The notes below the pieces were generated by a model. The model was not told the origin of the DNA, searched no databases, and was given only the letters and a program-made list of their open reading frames with translations. Both the position numbers and the translations under genes were made by a program. Positions 1-11,781 of a stretch of 64,000 nt of DNA are shown here, one piece after another. How positions within the stretch are numbered: position 1 is the first letter of the stretch; each line of letters opens with the position of its first letter. This stretch comes from Paulownia fortunei (lineage: Eukaryota > Streptophyta > Magnoliopsida > Lamiales > Paulowniaceae): assembly GCA_019321725.1 (NCBI GenBank), contig CM033115.1, forward strand, positions 7,078,673 through 7,142,672, read 5' to 3'.

Positions 1-299
1 TAAAAATTTTGATTTTTCATGAAAAATAATTTTTTTTAAATTAAAAATGTAATTTTAATTTTGAAAACCTAATGTTTGTGCAATGTTTGCTCATGAGAAC
101 AAAACTGGCATAAGTCTAGAAATTTTGCCCCTTTTCTTGATCAACATTTTAAGGTCTTCGCAAAATCTTAAGTAATTGATGACAAACTCTTGATTTCTTG
201 ATCGTATAAAGAAATCTTAAAAGTAAAATATAATTAAGAAATTAATTTTCTTAATAAAGAAATTAACTTCATTGATTTAATTATTACCATCAATTGAGT
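1..299. other. AT-rich sequence, nothing assigned
   Basis: No coding potential or repeat relationship was recognised. It probably continues the flank or the degenerate end of the dispersed repeat that follows. Confidence 0.4.
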
Positions 300-1930
300 A
301 ATTTCAAGATTTCCCAAAATTGGTGTTGCAGATCCAAAACTGCTATCGCATGGTAGCCCAACTGGTTTCATGGCGCCAGTATCTATTGGGCACTATTCAC
401 GTTGTATTTTTCATTTATTTTATTTTATCTTGTTTACTCATTTCAATCTTTGAAACAATAAATGATTTAATTCCAAATAAAGAAATTAGTTGATCATATC
501 ATTCACATAACCATAATACTTAATTTATCACAAAAATTGAAAAACGCATTTAACAATGTACTGAAAATGCACAAACCTTGGCCCTATTACCATTATAGGG
601 TTTGTGGGGTCCTAGAAAATGTTAATGCAGTGAAATTTAAAAAATTTCAAAAGATGAATAAAAATCACATGACATGTAATTAAAAATAATTCTGGAATCC
701 ATTTGCAATTACTCAGTTCTATATTTTCTAATACCACATGTAGGAAATTTTCAGAAGCTATACCTTTTCACTTTTGATTGAAGACGATGCATGTAATAAT
801 CCAAATTGTTATCTCTTCATAAACATTGCTTGATCCAAACCCCTTGTATTAGAAACATTCATTAAGAGTTCAATTTATTACCTCTCTAAGTGTATCCACA
901 CTCCACATGCGTACTCACAACGTTCCCATGCTAGTATGATATCTACTCGATAATTCTAATCTAAGAACTTATTTGGTGGTTTGGAACAAGAACAAAAATT
1001 TGTTTTATGTGTATGTTTTGATTAAATTCAACTTATGAGACAAAGAATCAAAACAACTCAAGAACTAAGGAAGAAGGTGGCAAATTTTAGAGAAGAAAAA
1101 AGGTTGATTTTATTCACAATGGAAAATAGTTTTCATCTTAAATGATGCTGTATCTGGCATGAATTTTCCAGTAGAAAAATTCCCCAAAAATATGTAGAAG
1201 GATGGAGAAAATCAATCTCCTAAATTCAGCCAATAAGGGGTTTAATTCGTTCTCAAGTGGAACTCTTTCATTATACTATTTTCCTTATGTTCACGCCTAT
1301 AGTTTACATAAGGTAAGTCTTCTTATCAAATAAGAATACTTCATCTCTAATTCAATTAGGTTTTGGATCCCCAACCAATTCCTAATGGGCTTCCTACAAG
1401 CCCATCCCTAATGAGTCTATACCTAATTAATTAATTAGACTATAATTAGTTGATCTAATCAAATTATTAGTGTCAACTTTGGCTATCTAATCTAATTAAT
1501 TAATTTAATTAATTGAACACTTGAATTGATTAAGCTTTGTTTAAATAACCATATCAATCAAATTAATCCAACCTTTGACTATTTTTTAGGCAAGAAATTA
1601 AATTATCTAAGTTTGTGTATGACTTTTTAGATTCACCCATAAACTAGTAGTAGACTCACAACTCTTATGAATTAGTTTAATAATTAAAATCATAACTATT
1701 TCATTCAATTAATCCGCTTTGAATTAATCCATTAATTATATGAACTTAACCAATCATGACTAGCATCTAGCAACATGTTATGAAGATCCAGATATAGGTG
1801 AAAATGCGAACATTTCCAATTATAAATACCATGCAAGTATGTTTTTTCAATCAACTAATCTCCTTGTTAAGTATAGGGCGTAGATTATTAGTTGAAACCT
1901 AATAACTTAATTCTATATATTCATTTCTAA
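300..1930 (-). repeat. Dispersed AT-rich repeat R, copy 1 (inverted)
   Basis: The reverse complement of this stretch runs parallel to 2820-3800 and to 60830-62000. Shared landmarks in the same order are a 'GAGATTAGTTGAT' block, a block about stored 'CTACTACTAG'-like sequence followed by a TTAATTAA-rich tract, and an 'ATTGGTGTTGC' block at the far end. Divergence is high. The length, the TATA box in copy 2 and the lack of coding sequence fit an LTR or a non-autonomous LTR element, but neither the family nor exact termini can be fixed here. Boundaries are approximate. Confidence 0.5.
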
Positions 1931-3675
1931 TTACATGACTTCGCGATAGAATTAGAAAATCCTTATTCTAACTTCCATCTAGCCTTGGCTCTTCCAAGTC
2001 AAAAACCATGAAAAACAAAGGAGACTCACCTATTCTACTATATAGGTGATGGATTCTTTTGTTAGAATAGTACTCAGTGATCTAATTAGTGATGAGCTTT
2101 TATACTCTTGTAAAACTAATCTTATTCATGATGTTTATTAAAAAAAATATATTTTCTTTATCTTTAATTATTTTTTTAATTAGATAAAGTACCTAGATCA
2201 TAAATAGCTACAATGTATGATCGCACATATAATGGCGATCATAAAATATGTCTCTATGACTTTGATATAAACTTGTTTTGAGTTGAGAGTTTATTGAGAT
2301 GGGACATTGATAAGTCCTATAGACTCACACACATGATACATATCGAAAGGAGAATGTCTCATTCCATAGACATTGGCGTAGGGACATTAATGTATGTGTG
2401 TTGCTACTTGTTAGGGAACATATACTCCAAATGGCCCGTGAGAAATTATCAATTGAAAATATTGTTTGTTGAATGAGAATTTTTTAGTTATGATAGTGTA
2501 TTAATTAGTCTTTAGACTTTAGGCACCATGGTAGCTTTGTCCACAACATTATGCAATTTGATGTATTTATTGATTACATGACAATCGTAAGAGATTTATA
2601 TTGGGTGTATGCTCTTCGTTTATGGAGGTTAATGAGTGGCCAACAAAGGACCCATCACCCATCTGGTTGAATAGATGAAGCTCCTATGCTTTCAATAGTC
2701 CTCGATTCTAAAGACCTTAGCCAATGAAGGATGAATACCAGATGTGGGGTTTTTAGTGATTCATCAAAGGATTAATGTAACTTGAAAAAAATCATAGTTA
2801 TTAAGTCAATATATGGTTTCAATTAAAAATCCATGCCCTTGACTTAATCGGAAGATTAGTTGATAGAATGACCGTATTTGTATGATACTTGTAATAGAAA
2901 AGGTTCACTTGTTATTCACCTAAAACTAGGTAGCCAAGATGTACTACTAAGAGCTTTCCATAACTTGTAAGGTTCTTGGAATTAAGAATTTAATTTTAAA
3001 TGGATTAATTAATTAGATTAATTAATCAAAATAATAATTTATTTATAAGTTGCAAATATTGCAAGCTCACTGCTAGCTCAGTTGTGAATCTGATGGGTCA
3101 CATACAAATCTAGATGATCCACTTCTAATCAATATGATCTAAGGTGTTTGATTAAGTTAATTAATGATAATTAACTAACTTGAGCTAGAATTAATTAAAA
3201 GGGTTAAATTAGTTCTTCCAAATAAATATAATTATTTATTTGTACCTAATAAAAATTAGGAGTTCATAGGAGTGAGTTACTTAATTGATTGAATCAAATA
3301 ATTAGCAAGGCTTAAATTAATTTTAAGAAGTTAATTTAATTTAATTAATTAAAATAATAAAATTATATTAATTGGGCATAATTTGATTATATGATATTTT
3401 ATGAAATTAATTAATTAATTAATTTGATCAACTAATTGAATTGGTCTTGATTAATTGATGAAGATCAATTAATTGAATTTTAATTAACAATTAAGAGTCC
3501 AAACTCATGGGGTTAAAGGCCTATTAGAAGTCTTAATTAAAATTTAATAAGACTCCTAATTATATATGGAAGGAGATTGTCTTGGAGAGAAAGAAATGGA
3601 CAATAATAGAAATGAGGGATTTCCTAATTGGATTAGGACAATATTACCTAATTGGATTATGGAACTCTTAAGGAG

Positions 3676-3683
3676 TATAAATA
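3676..3683 (+). promoter_or_regulatory. TATA box within repeat R copy 2
   Basis: A perfect plant-type TATAAATA lies near the 3' end of the repeat, where an LTR would carry its U3 promoter. This supports the LTR reading of repeat R. No downstream gene is seen, so any transcript would be non-coding. Confidence 0.35.
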
Positions 3684-3724
3684 CACCATTATTTGTTGGA
3701 AAATTAGTGTTAAGAAGGCACAAG

Positions 3725-3816
3725 AATATATATATATATATGTATGTATACATATACAATTACATATATGATATTATAAATAAGTTATTGTATACGTATA
3801 CATATATATACATAAA
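3725..3816. repeat. TA/TATG microsatellite
   Basis: Alternating TA runs with TATG and TATAC variants, interrupted by short unique bases. A simple-sequence tract at the broken 3' end of repeat R copy 2. Confidence 0.8.
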
Positions 3817-3832
3817 TATGGGGAATTTGTGC

Positions 3833-3951
3833 TGAAGGGAGCGGCGATGGGGTTGGGTTGGGCTAGAGAAAGAGGGAATTTGCATCGGGGATGGTGGAAG
3901 GGTAGGTCACGAAGGGGATTTGCCCCAGGGGATGGGGATTGGGTTCATCAG
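3833..3951 (+). other. G-rich tract 5' of element A, possible G-quadruplex
   Basis: A purine/G-rich island in AT-rich DNA. Positions 3914-3943 hold four G runs (4, 4, 4 and 3 Gs) with loops of about 10, 2 and 3 bases. The last five bases (3947-3951, ATCAG) are the 5' target duplication of element A. The island resumes at 11652, so the element split it. Confidence 0.5.
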
Positions 3952-6208
3952 TGTAATGCCCATTTATCTCCTACATAGCCAATAATAAGCATGTTGTATG
4001 AATATGCATCTAATCAATGTGCATTATCGAATTATGGCATACAAATAGTATGATTGTACGAACATGAATAATTGTTATTATATTCTTCAGTTATGCTTTA
4101 ACATGCATTAGTACCTGAAATATGAGATCAAACTTTTATTTATTGATTTAACATATTTCTTAAGTGTCTTTTGTAGTGAAAAGCTTGGTACCTCGGTTAA
4201 AAAAGATTAATGTATTGAATGACCATGAAATGAATTATTCATATTGCTCCGTACTTGTTATATTTTAAAGTAATTATTCGCCTAAATGTTTGCTTTAAAT
4301 ATGTTACATTTGGGGCAATTTGATTGGTTGGTTGACTAGGTTGCATGAAATCATTCTAAACTGTATTGCACTTGATTGTAACACCAAAGCATCAATTTTT
4401 GTCATTTCCCTAGCCCATAAACGTGGCTTTTGGCATGAGAAGACACCAAACATGATATAACCAATCATCACCCTCTACTTACCTCTCTTTGAAATATCAA
4501 ATAAGTCATTTTTAGCCATGTTTTCTTGTGAAAGCTACTCAAAAAATGACCAGCCTTCTTCTCCAAATTTTCTCTCAAATTTCTATACTCTCTTACTCAC
4601 AAAAATTAAATTCAATCTATAAGAATTCATAAAACATAAACTAGAACAAGTTTTCACTCTCTCAAGTTTGAAAACCATTGATTTTGGAGTTTAATTCTAA
4701 TCTAATCAAGGTATATTCTTTTTCAATATTTCTTATGATGAATTTATGGTAATTTTGGATGGTTACATATTTTAGTATCTTTTTTGTATGATTGAAAACT
4801 TAATTGGGTTAAACTTTAAGCCAAAACCAAGCTAATTAAGCTAGTTTCTAATAAAATTGATAGTTTTGTGAAATATGCTTAATTTACTTATTTCTATTAA
4901 TCTTGTAATACTTATATTATGTTTGGAAGTTCCTATGACTGATTGAAAACAATAGCAATTAGTTTGCTTAATTGAAGGTTACAATCAATTTAAGTTAGAA
5001 CTGAGTTTACGTTATATTAATTTGAATTGTGTGCATGTTTTACGAGCTGCCCTAATAAATTATGTTTGAATTATTAGTTATTTAATGGCTGTCCTAATGT
5101 TTAATGGCTTGAATTAATAGTAAAATAGGGAGTATGCATTATTTTTAAGGTTATGTAATTGATATAAACTTATTTACAAAAGATTAAAAAGTGTATATGA
5201 TTTTAACTAGAATAGACTAAATGATTTATAAGAATGATATTAAATGGTACATGATTTAATTATGTTAGGCATTTAACACATCCTATCTTCCAAAGAGATT
5301 TACCTTTTCACTTAGCACAAAGTGGACTTGAGGTAAGTTAAAATTTCATTTGCTATATCACAAGAATCATATAATGTTGTTCATGTTTTAATGTGATTGT
5401 TATTATTTGTCAAATGAGATAATGTTTGATGCATTTATGACTTATGAAGCACGATACTATTAAAAATATAATGAGATTTTCTGAAAATGAGGTATAGCAC
5501 TTGATTGATGGTCGGGTAGACAAGAGATGCGGGAGGGACCAGCAGACCTAACAAATGATGACAAATGCTTGAGGTCAAAAAATCGGTATAGAAAAGCCAT
5601 AATAAATGAGATAGAATACGACTAATACATGAGGTTGAAAGACCAAGTATGGAAATCCCGTATTATTTCTCTTATTGGTCAATCATTATGAACAGGTTTC
5701 GAAAACCACGGTCTATCACTATTAGTTAAGTACTGCACTTGAAGGGCCCTAAAGAATGATTTATGAATGAAAGTTATTAAATAAAATAATGCATTTAATA
5801 ATTTATGAGATGTGCATATATACTATTTGTTATTATATCAGTTTTACCTTATTGATCCTTTAACTCATTAGATTCATATGATACAGGTAGAAATGTATAG
5901 GTTTAGAGGTTGACTGAGTCTCTAGAGCAGTCGTATAGAAAATTGTTCATGTGTCATGCTTCAAGCTGTTTTGTTTTTAAATAAGCTGTTCTGTTATGGT
6001 TGTGTAAATAGATGCACTCAGTTTTAAATTATGTATATGGTGTGTTTAAAACAAAATAAAATAACAAATGAATTCAAGTTCTTTCTCTTATAACAAAAAA
6101 TGAAATCTTTATTAAAATCATAACTCTAGTATTGATGAAAAGTTAACATTTCTTGACTTAACTATATTAGCTTATTTAGGTTCTATAGTTAGGTGAAGGC
6201 GTGTTATA
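3952..6208 (+). repeat. Element A 5' LTR
   Basis: Directly repeated at 9398-11651 with scattered substitutions and small indels. The terminal dinucleotides are TG and TA; the 3' copy keeps CA, so the 5' copy has a C-to-T change in its last dinucleotide. No coding content was seen. Confidence 0.93.
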
Positions 6209-6213
6209 GTTTG

Positions 6214-6225
6214 TGGTATCAGAGC
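6214..6225 (+). other. Element A primer binding site (tRNA-Met)
   Basis: TGGTATCAGAGC lies 5 bp inside the 5' LTR end. It is the standard complement of the initiator tRNA-Met 3' end and primes minus-strand DNA synthesis in many plant LTR elements. Confidence 0.9.
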
Positions 6226-6411
6226 AGAAGTTTAGTGATTCTTATAGACAGAAGAAGACATATGAACACACCCTCATTAGGAAACTTGGTCAACTACTTG
6301 TTTATTTGTCTTTATGTTTATTTGATTATATTTTATTTAATGTTACTGTCATGATTATGCATTTATTATTGCCTAATAAATGAAATGAGATTGGGCAATG
6401 CATATCAGGTC

Positions 6412-7400
6412 ATGGCACTAAAAAAAAGATAATGGATAATCATAAGGGTAATCATAGTGTGGTAAACAATTTGATTGATCTCATTCAACAACAGACTAGA
6501 ATGTATGGTGAACTTATACAACAATTGCTAGATATGCAACAAAGAAACCAAGAATAAAATCAAGGACTTCCTCCACCACAAGCTCGATAGGATAATTCAC
6601 AGGCTGTATATAAGAAGTTTAGAAAGATGGAACCTGTTGATTTTACTGGTGGGTCTGATCTTATGGTTGAAGAGGAATGGATTAAATCATTAGATACTAT
6701 CTTTGACTACATGCGAATTGATGATGCTAAGAAGGTACTCTGTGCAATTTTCTTGTTGAAGAAGGATGCTAGAACTTGGTGGGAATAAGCTAAACTTGCA
6801 GTGAATATGGAAGAGCTACTTGGGACAGGTTTAAAACAATCTTTTATGATAAGTATTTCACCAGAGATGCTAGGTCAGTTAAAGTTAAAAAAAATAGAGT
6901 TAAAACAAGGAGGGATGTCTGTATATGATTATGTGAGAAAATTTGAATAGGGTTGCAAGTACGTACCATACATCGCCAGAGACAATAACGAGATGGATCA
7001 TTTCTTGAGGGGCCTTAATCCTAAAATTAGAAGAGATGTGAGAATGTCTTCTGTAATAGAGTTTAGGCTGGCAGACAAGGTTTTGATGGCTAACTTAAGT
7101 GAGAAAGAGATTGAGAAATTTTATCAACAAAAGAAACAAGTATTCACTCCCATAAATTTGAATCAGTGGAAGAAATGAGAGCAAAAATTAAACTAAGGGA
7201 ATGAAAAAACATCCTAGAGTTAGGCATACTTCTACTGCATTTGAAAGGCCTAAATGTGCTAAGTGTGGGAAGAATCATTTTGGGGAATACTATAGTGGTA
7301 CTAATCGTTGCTTTAAGTAGAAAAAGCCTGGACATATAGCAAAGGATTATACAACAGTGCAGGGGAAAATTCAGGGGGGAGTATATGCAATGACACAAGA
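6412..7400 (+). pseudogene. Element A gag remnant
   Basis: Degenerate capsid polyprotein. Recognisable pieces are a '[14 protein letters not shown]' stretch near 6640, a capsid-domain '[11 protein letters not shown]' block near 6755 ending at a stop, '[16 protein letters not shown]' at 6900-6948 ending in a stop, and '[15 protein letters not shown]' at about 7000. The zinc-knuckle region (7250-7350) keeps a CAKCG start, but its Cys/His spacing is ruined and interrupted by a stop. Capsid would normally package the element RNA. At least four in-frame stops or frame changes are present, so no full-length Gag is made. Confidence 0.8.
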
Positions 7401-7404
7401 ACAA

Positions 7405-7745
7405 GTCGATGCAGATACTTTTATAGTCATAGGTACTTATTTAATTTCTAGGATACCTGCAATTGCATTGATAGATTTTAGATCTACGCATTTATTTGCA
7501 TCACGTGCATTTGTGAGAAAATTGGGCATTACACCAGATTTATTAAAATTAAGGTACAATGTGATTGTTCCATCCATGGAAAAAATGGATTCCAAACAAA
7601 TGTTAAAGACTTGTTCTATTCAGATTAATGATAGGACTCTCTATACAGATCTCGTTGTTTTACCGATGCTAAATTTTGAGGTTATTTTGGGTTGGATTGA
7701 CTTACGAAATATCATGCAACAATTGATTGTAATAAAAAGATTGTG
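7405..7745 (+). pseudogene. Element A protease remnant
   Basis: An open stretch matching the pepsin-like retroviral protease region of Ty3/gypsy Pol. The usual D-S-G-A-T-H-S-F active-site block reads D-F-R-S-T-H-L-F, so the Asp remains while the Ser-Gly is changed. Downstream 'YNVIVPS' and 'VILGW(I)D' blocks keep the family pattern. The stretch is short and ends in stops. The changed catalytic triad predicts an inactive enzyme. Confidence 0.75.
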
Positions 7746-7922
7746 ATTTTTCAACTACTTGGGGAAGAACAATTTATGTTTAATGGTACCTTATTCTCAC
7801 TATCTTTACCAATTATAACTGCTTTGAAAGCTGAAAAGATGCTGAATAAAGGTTGTATTAGATATTTGGCAAGTATTCTGGATACTTTGGTCGAAGTATA
7901 ATTTAAGCTAGAAAATGTAGAT

Positions 7923-8690
7923 ATGGTTCAAGAATTTCTTAAGGTATTTCCAGATGATTTACCGGGACTACCACCAGATCGAAAGATTGAATTTGTGATT
8001 GATGTTATGCTAGGGACCACCCCGATTTCTAAAGTACCATATCGAATGGTACCAACAGAATTGAAAGAGTTAAAAGTTCAATTGCAAGAATTACTTGTAA
8101 GGGTTTTATTCACCCTAGTTATTCTCCTTGGGGAGCACCTATATTGTTCGTGAAAAAGAAGAATGGTACATTGCGGTTGTATATTGATTATAGAAAATTG
8201 AATAAAGTAACAATTAAGAATAAGTATCCAATTCCAAGAATAGATTATTTTTTTGATAAATTGCAGGGAGCATCTGTATTTTCTAAGATTGATTTGCACT
8301 CTGAGTATCATCAAGGAATTGGTAAATTCGTGGAGTATAGCAACACTTCAAAAAATGGTTTGGGTGATATTTTAATGCAAAATGGGAAGGTTATTACCTA
8401 TGCTTCAAGGCAATTGAAGGAGTATGAAAAGAATTATCCAACCCATAATTTGGAACTTGCTGCTATGGTTTTTACCTTGAAAATTTGGAGACATTATTTA
8501 TATGGTTAGAAGTGTGAGATATACACAGATTATAAGAGTTTAAAGTACTTCTTTACCACCCAAAATGAGCTAAATAAGAGACAAAGAAGATGGTTAGAAC
8601 TTATGAAGGATTATGATTTTGTGATCAACTATCATCCTGGTAAAGCGAATATGGTTGTAGATGCATTGAATAGAAAATCTACGTCTTCTC
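7923..8690 (+). pseudogene. Element A RT / RNase H remnant with internal deletion
   Basis: The N-terminal RT fingers are recognisable: 'FPDDLPGLPPDRKIEF', then after a frame change '[17 protein letters not shown]' and '[16 protein letters not shown]'. At about 8316 the sequence passes directly from the '[10 protein letters not shown]' block to the RNase H block '[17 protein letters not shown]'. The catalytic palm with the (F/Y)xDD box and the whole thumb are therefore deleted. RNase H continues with '[20 protein letters not shown]' and, after a stop at 8508, '[16 protein letters not shown]'. It is a non-functional remnant of the polymerase module. Confidence 0.85.
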
Positions 8691-8736
8691 TTTTTGTTAT
8701 ACAAAAGTCAATAATAGCTACCAATCAACAATTAGA

Positions 8737-9381
8737 ATGGCGCTCTATGAAGCATTGTATGGAAGAAAATATAGATCTCCACTTCATTGGGATGAAGTTG
8801 GAGAACGAAGCCTACTTGGTCCATAAATAGTTCAACATACTGCTAAGGTAGTGGAGAAGATACAAGAGACAATGAAGATCGTGCAAAGTAGGCAGAAAAG
8901 TTATGTAGATAAATAGAGAAAAGATCTAGAGTTTACCGTTGGGGATCATGTATTCTTAAAAGTAGCTCCCATAAAAGGTGTTGTGAGATTTGAAAAGAAA
9001 GAAAAACTCAACCCAAGGTATGTTGATCCATTCGAAATTCTCGAAAGAGTTGGTGATAAAGCTTATAGAGTGGCCTTACCTCTACCACTATCTAGTGTTC
9101 ACAATGTTTTTCATATGTCTATGTTGAGAAAGTACATTTCAAACCCCTCTCATATGTTGAGTTATGAACCATTGGAATTGACTCTTGGTTAAGCTTATAA
9201 AGAGAAATCAGTGCAAATTTTAGATCGGAAGGAAAAAGAGTTCAGAACGAAAAATATTCGACTTGTTAAAGTATTGTGGAGGAATCATTCTATAGAAGAG
9301 GCCACGTGGGAAAGAGAAGAAGAAATGCAGAGCAAGTATCTAAAATTATTTGGTATGTCAAATTTTGAGGATGAATTTTTT
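8737..9381 (+). pseudogene. Element A integrase C-terminal remnant with chromodomain-like tail
   Basis: The N-terminal zinc finger and DDE core of integrase are absent. Sequence resumes at the conserved '[11 protein letters not shown]' and '[11 protein letters not shown]' blocks near the end of the core, with stops at 'LGP*' and 'VDK*'. It continues through the GPY-like block 'LNPRYVDPFEI' and 'VHNVFHMSMLRKYI' to a tail with 'LVKVLWRNHS' and 'EEATWERE', typical of the chromodomain region of Tekay/Del chromoviruses. That tail guides integration to heterochromatin in functional relatives. The reading ends near 9381, just before the polypurine tract. Confidence 0.85.
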
Positions 9382-9397
9382 TGAAGGAATGAAGGAT

Positions 9398-11651
9398 TGT
9401 AATGCCCAATTATCTCATACATAGCCAATAATAAGCATCTTGCATGAATATGCATCTAATCAATGTGCATTATCGAATTATGGCATACAAATAGCATGAT
9501 TGCATGAACATGAATCATTGTTATTATATGCTTCAGTTATGCTTTAACATGCATTAGTACATGAATTATGTAATCAAACTTTTATTTCTTGATTTAACAT
9601 ATTCCTTAAGTGCCTTTTTGTAGTAAAAAACTTGGTACCTTGGTTAAGAAAGGTTAATGTGTTGAATGATCATGAAATGAATTATTCATATTGTTCCATA
9701 CTTGTTACATTTTAAAGTAATTATTTGCCTAAATATTTGCTTTAAATATGTTACATTGGGCTAAGAATTAAAAGTATGCAAAATGGTGCAATTTGATTGG
9801 TTGGTTGACTAGGTTGCATAAAATTATTCTAAAGTACATTGCAATTGATTATAACACCAAAGTATCAATTTTTGTCATCTCACTAGCCTATAAACATGGC
9901 TTTTGGTATGAGAAGACACCAAGCATAATGCAACTAATCATTACCCTCCACTTACCTCTCTTGAAAATATCAAACAAGTCATTTTTAACCATGTTTTCTT
10001 GTGGAAGCTACTAAAAAATGATCAATCTTCTTCTCTAAAGTTTCTCTCAAATTTCTGCACTCTCTTACTCACAAAAATTAAATTCAATACATAGGAATCC
10101 ATAGAACACAAACTAGAATAAGTTTTCACCCTCTCAAACTTGAAAACCATTGATTTTGGAGTTTAATTCCAATCTAATCAAGGTATATTCTTTTCAATGT
10201 TTTTTATGATGAATTTATGGTATCTTAGATGGTTACATATTTTAGTATCTTTTTATATGATTGAAAACTTAATTGAGTTAAACTTGAAGCCAAAACCAAA
10301 CTAGTTAAGTTAGTTTCTAACAAAATTGATAGTCTTGTAAAATATACTTAATTTACTTATTTCTATTAATCTTGTAATACTTATATTATGTTTGAAAGTT
10401 CCTAGAATGATTGAAAACAATAGCAATTAGTTTGCTTAATTAAAGGTTACAATCAATTTAAGTTAGAACTGAGTTTACGTTATATTAATTTGAATTGTGT
10501 GCATGTTTTAGGAGCTGCCCTAATAAATTATGTTTGAATTATTAGTTATTTAATGGCTGCCCTAATTTTTAATATGTTGAATTAGTAGTAAAATAGGGAG
10601 AATGCATTGTTTTTAAGGTTATGTAATTGATATGGAATTGTTTACAAAAGATTGAAAAGTGTATATGATTTTAACTAGAATAAACTAAATGATTTATAAA
10701 AAGGATATTAAATGGTACATGATTTGATTACGTTATGCCCACATCCTATCTTCCAAAGAGATTTACCTTTTCACTTAACATAAAGTGGACTTGAGGTAAG
10801 TTTAAACTTTCATTTGTTGTATCACAAAAATCATATAATGTTGTTCATGTTTTAATGTGATTGTTATTATTTGTCAAATGATGTAATGTTTGATGCATTT
10901 ATGGTTTATGAAGCATGGTACAATTAAGAATATAATGAGATTTTTTGAAAAAGAGGTATGGTACTTGATTGATGGTCGGGTAGACAAGAGACGCGGGAGG
11001 GACAGACAGATCTAACAAATGGTGGCAAATACTTGAGGTTGAAAAATTAGTATAGGAAAGCCACAATGAATGAAATAGAATGCAGTTAATACCTGAGATT
11101 GAAAGACCAAGTATGAAAATCCCGTATTATTTCTCTTATTGGCCAATCATTATGAACAGGTTCCAAAAACCACGGTCTATCGCTAAGGGCCCTAAATAAT
11201 AATTTATGAATGAAAGTTATTAAATATAATAATGCATTTAATGATTTATGAGATGTGCATATATGCTATTTGTTATTGCATCAGTTTCACCTTACTAAGC
11301 ATTTAACTCATTAGATTCATATGATGCAGGTGGAAATGTACATGTTTAGAGATTGACTGAGTCTTCAGAGTAGTCGAACAGAAATTTGTTCATGTGCCAT
11401 ACTTTAAGTTGTTTTGTTTTTAAATAAGCCGCTCTGTTATGGTTTTGTAAATAGATGCACTCAGTTTTGAATTATGTATATGGTGTGTTTAAAACAAAAT
11501 AAAACAACAAATAAATTCAAGTTATTTCTCTTATGACCAAAAATAGGATCTTTATTAAAATCATAACTCTAGTATTGATGAAAAGTTAATATTTGTTAAC
11601 TTAACTATATTAGCTTGTTTGGGTTCTGCAGTTAGGTTAAGGGGTGTTACA
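9398..11651 (+). repeat. Element A 3' LTR
   Basis: Direct repeat of 3952-6208, preceded by a purine-rich tract (about 9382-9396). It ends GTGTTACA and is followed by the ATCGG target-duplication pentamer. Confidence 0.93.
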
Positions 11652-11781
11652 ATCGGGGAAGGAGAGATTTGAGCTGGCACTAGGAGTGGGGAGAAGGAGA
11701 GGGATTGCATCTGTAGGTAGGGGTTGGGTGATGGGGTTTGTAGTCAATGGAGAAGGGGGAGATTACATGGGGGGATGGGGG
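11652..11781 (+). other. G-rich tract 3' of element A
   Basis: Continuation of the G-rich island interrupted by element A. The stretch 11719-11781 contains runs of 4, 3, 4, 5, 6 and 5 Gs and may form G-quadruplexes. No coding function was recognised; short ORFs here end in low-complexity sequence. Confidence 0.45.

Larger units (their letters stand above)
2120..3830 (+). repeat. Dispersed AT-rich repeat R, copy 2
   Basis: This stretch aligns in the same orientation with 60120-61760. Matched blocks include 'AATATATTTTCTTTATCTT', 'TTAGATAAAGT', 'TTGTTAGGGAACA' and the 'GGATTAATTAATT' tract. It is head-to-head with copy 1. It lacks the 3' third seen in copies 1 and 3, because it gives way to a TA-rich microsatellite and a G-rich tract. 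It is non-coding and is probably a decayed retrotransposon LTR. Confidence 0.6.
3952..11651 (+). mobile_element. Element A: Ty3/gypsy chromovirus-like LTR retrotransposon, internally deleted
   Basis: A 7.7-kb element with two LTRs of 2257 and 2254 bp, both starting TGTAATGCCC and ending GTGTTA(T/C)A. The tRNA-Met-type PBS is at 6214 and a purine-rich tract precedes the 3' LTR. Flanking pentamers are ATCAG (3947-3951) and ATCGG (11652-11656), a target duplication with one later change. Coding order is gag, protease, RT, RNase H and integrase C-terminus, as in Ty3/gypsy. The RT active-site block and almost all of the integrase core are missing and there are many stops. It cannot be autonomous. 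The integrase tail with '(L)VKVLWRNH' and 'EEATWERE' suggests a Tekay/Del-type chromovirus (inference). Confidence 0.9.

Noticed and set aside
3556..3835. Open frames over the TA microsatellite (both strands).
   Set aside because: Low-complexity translations rich in Tyr/Ile from TA repeats; not coding.
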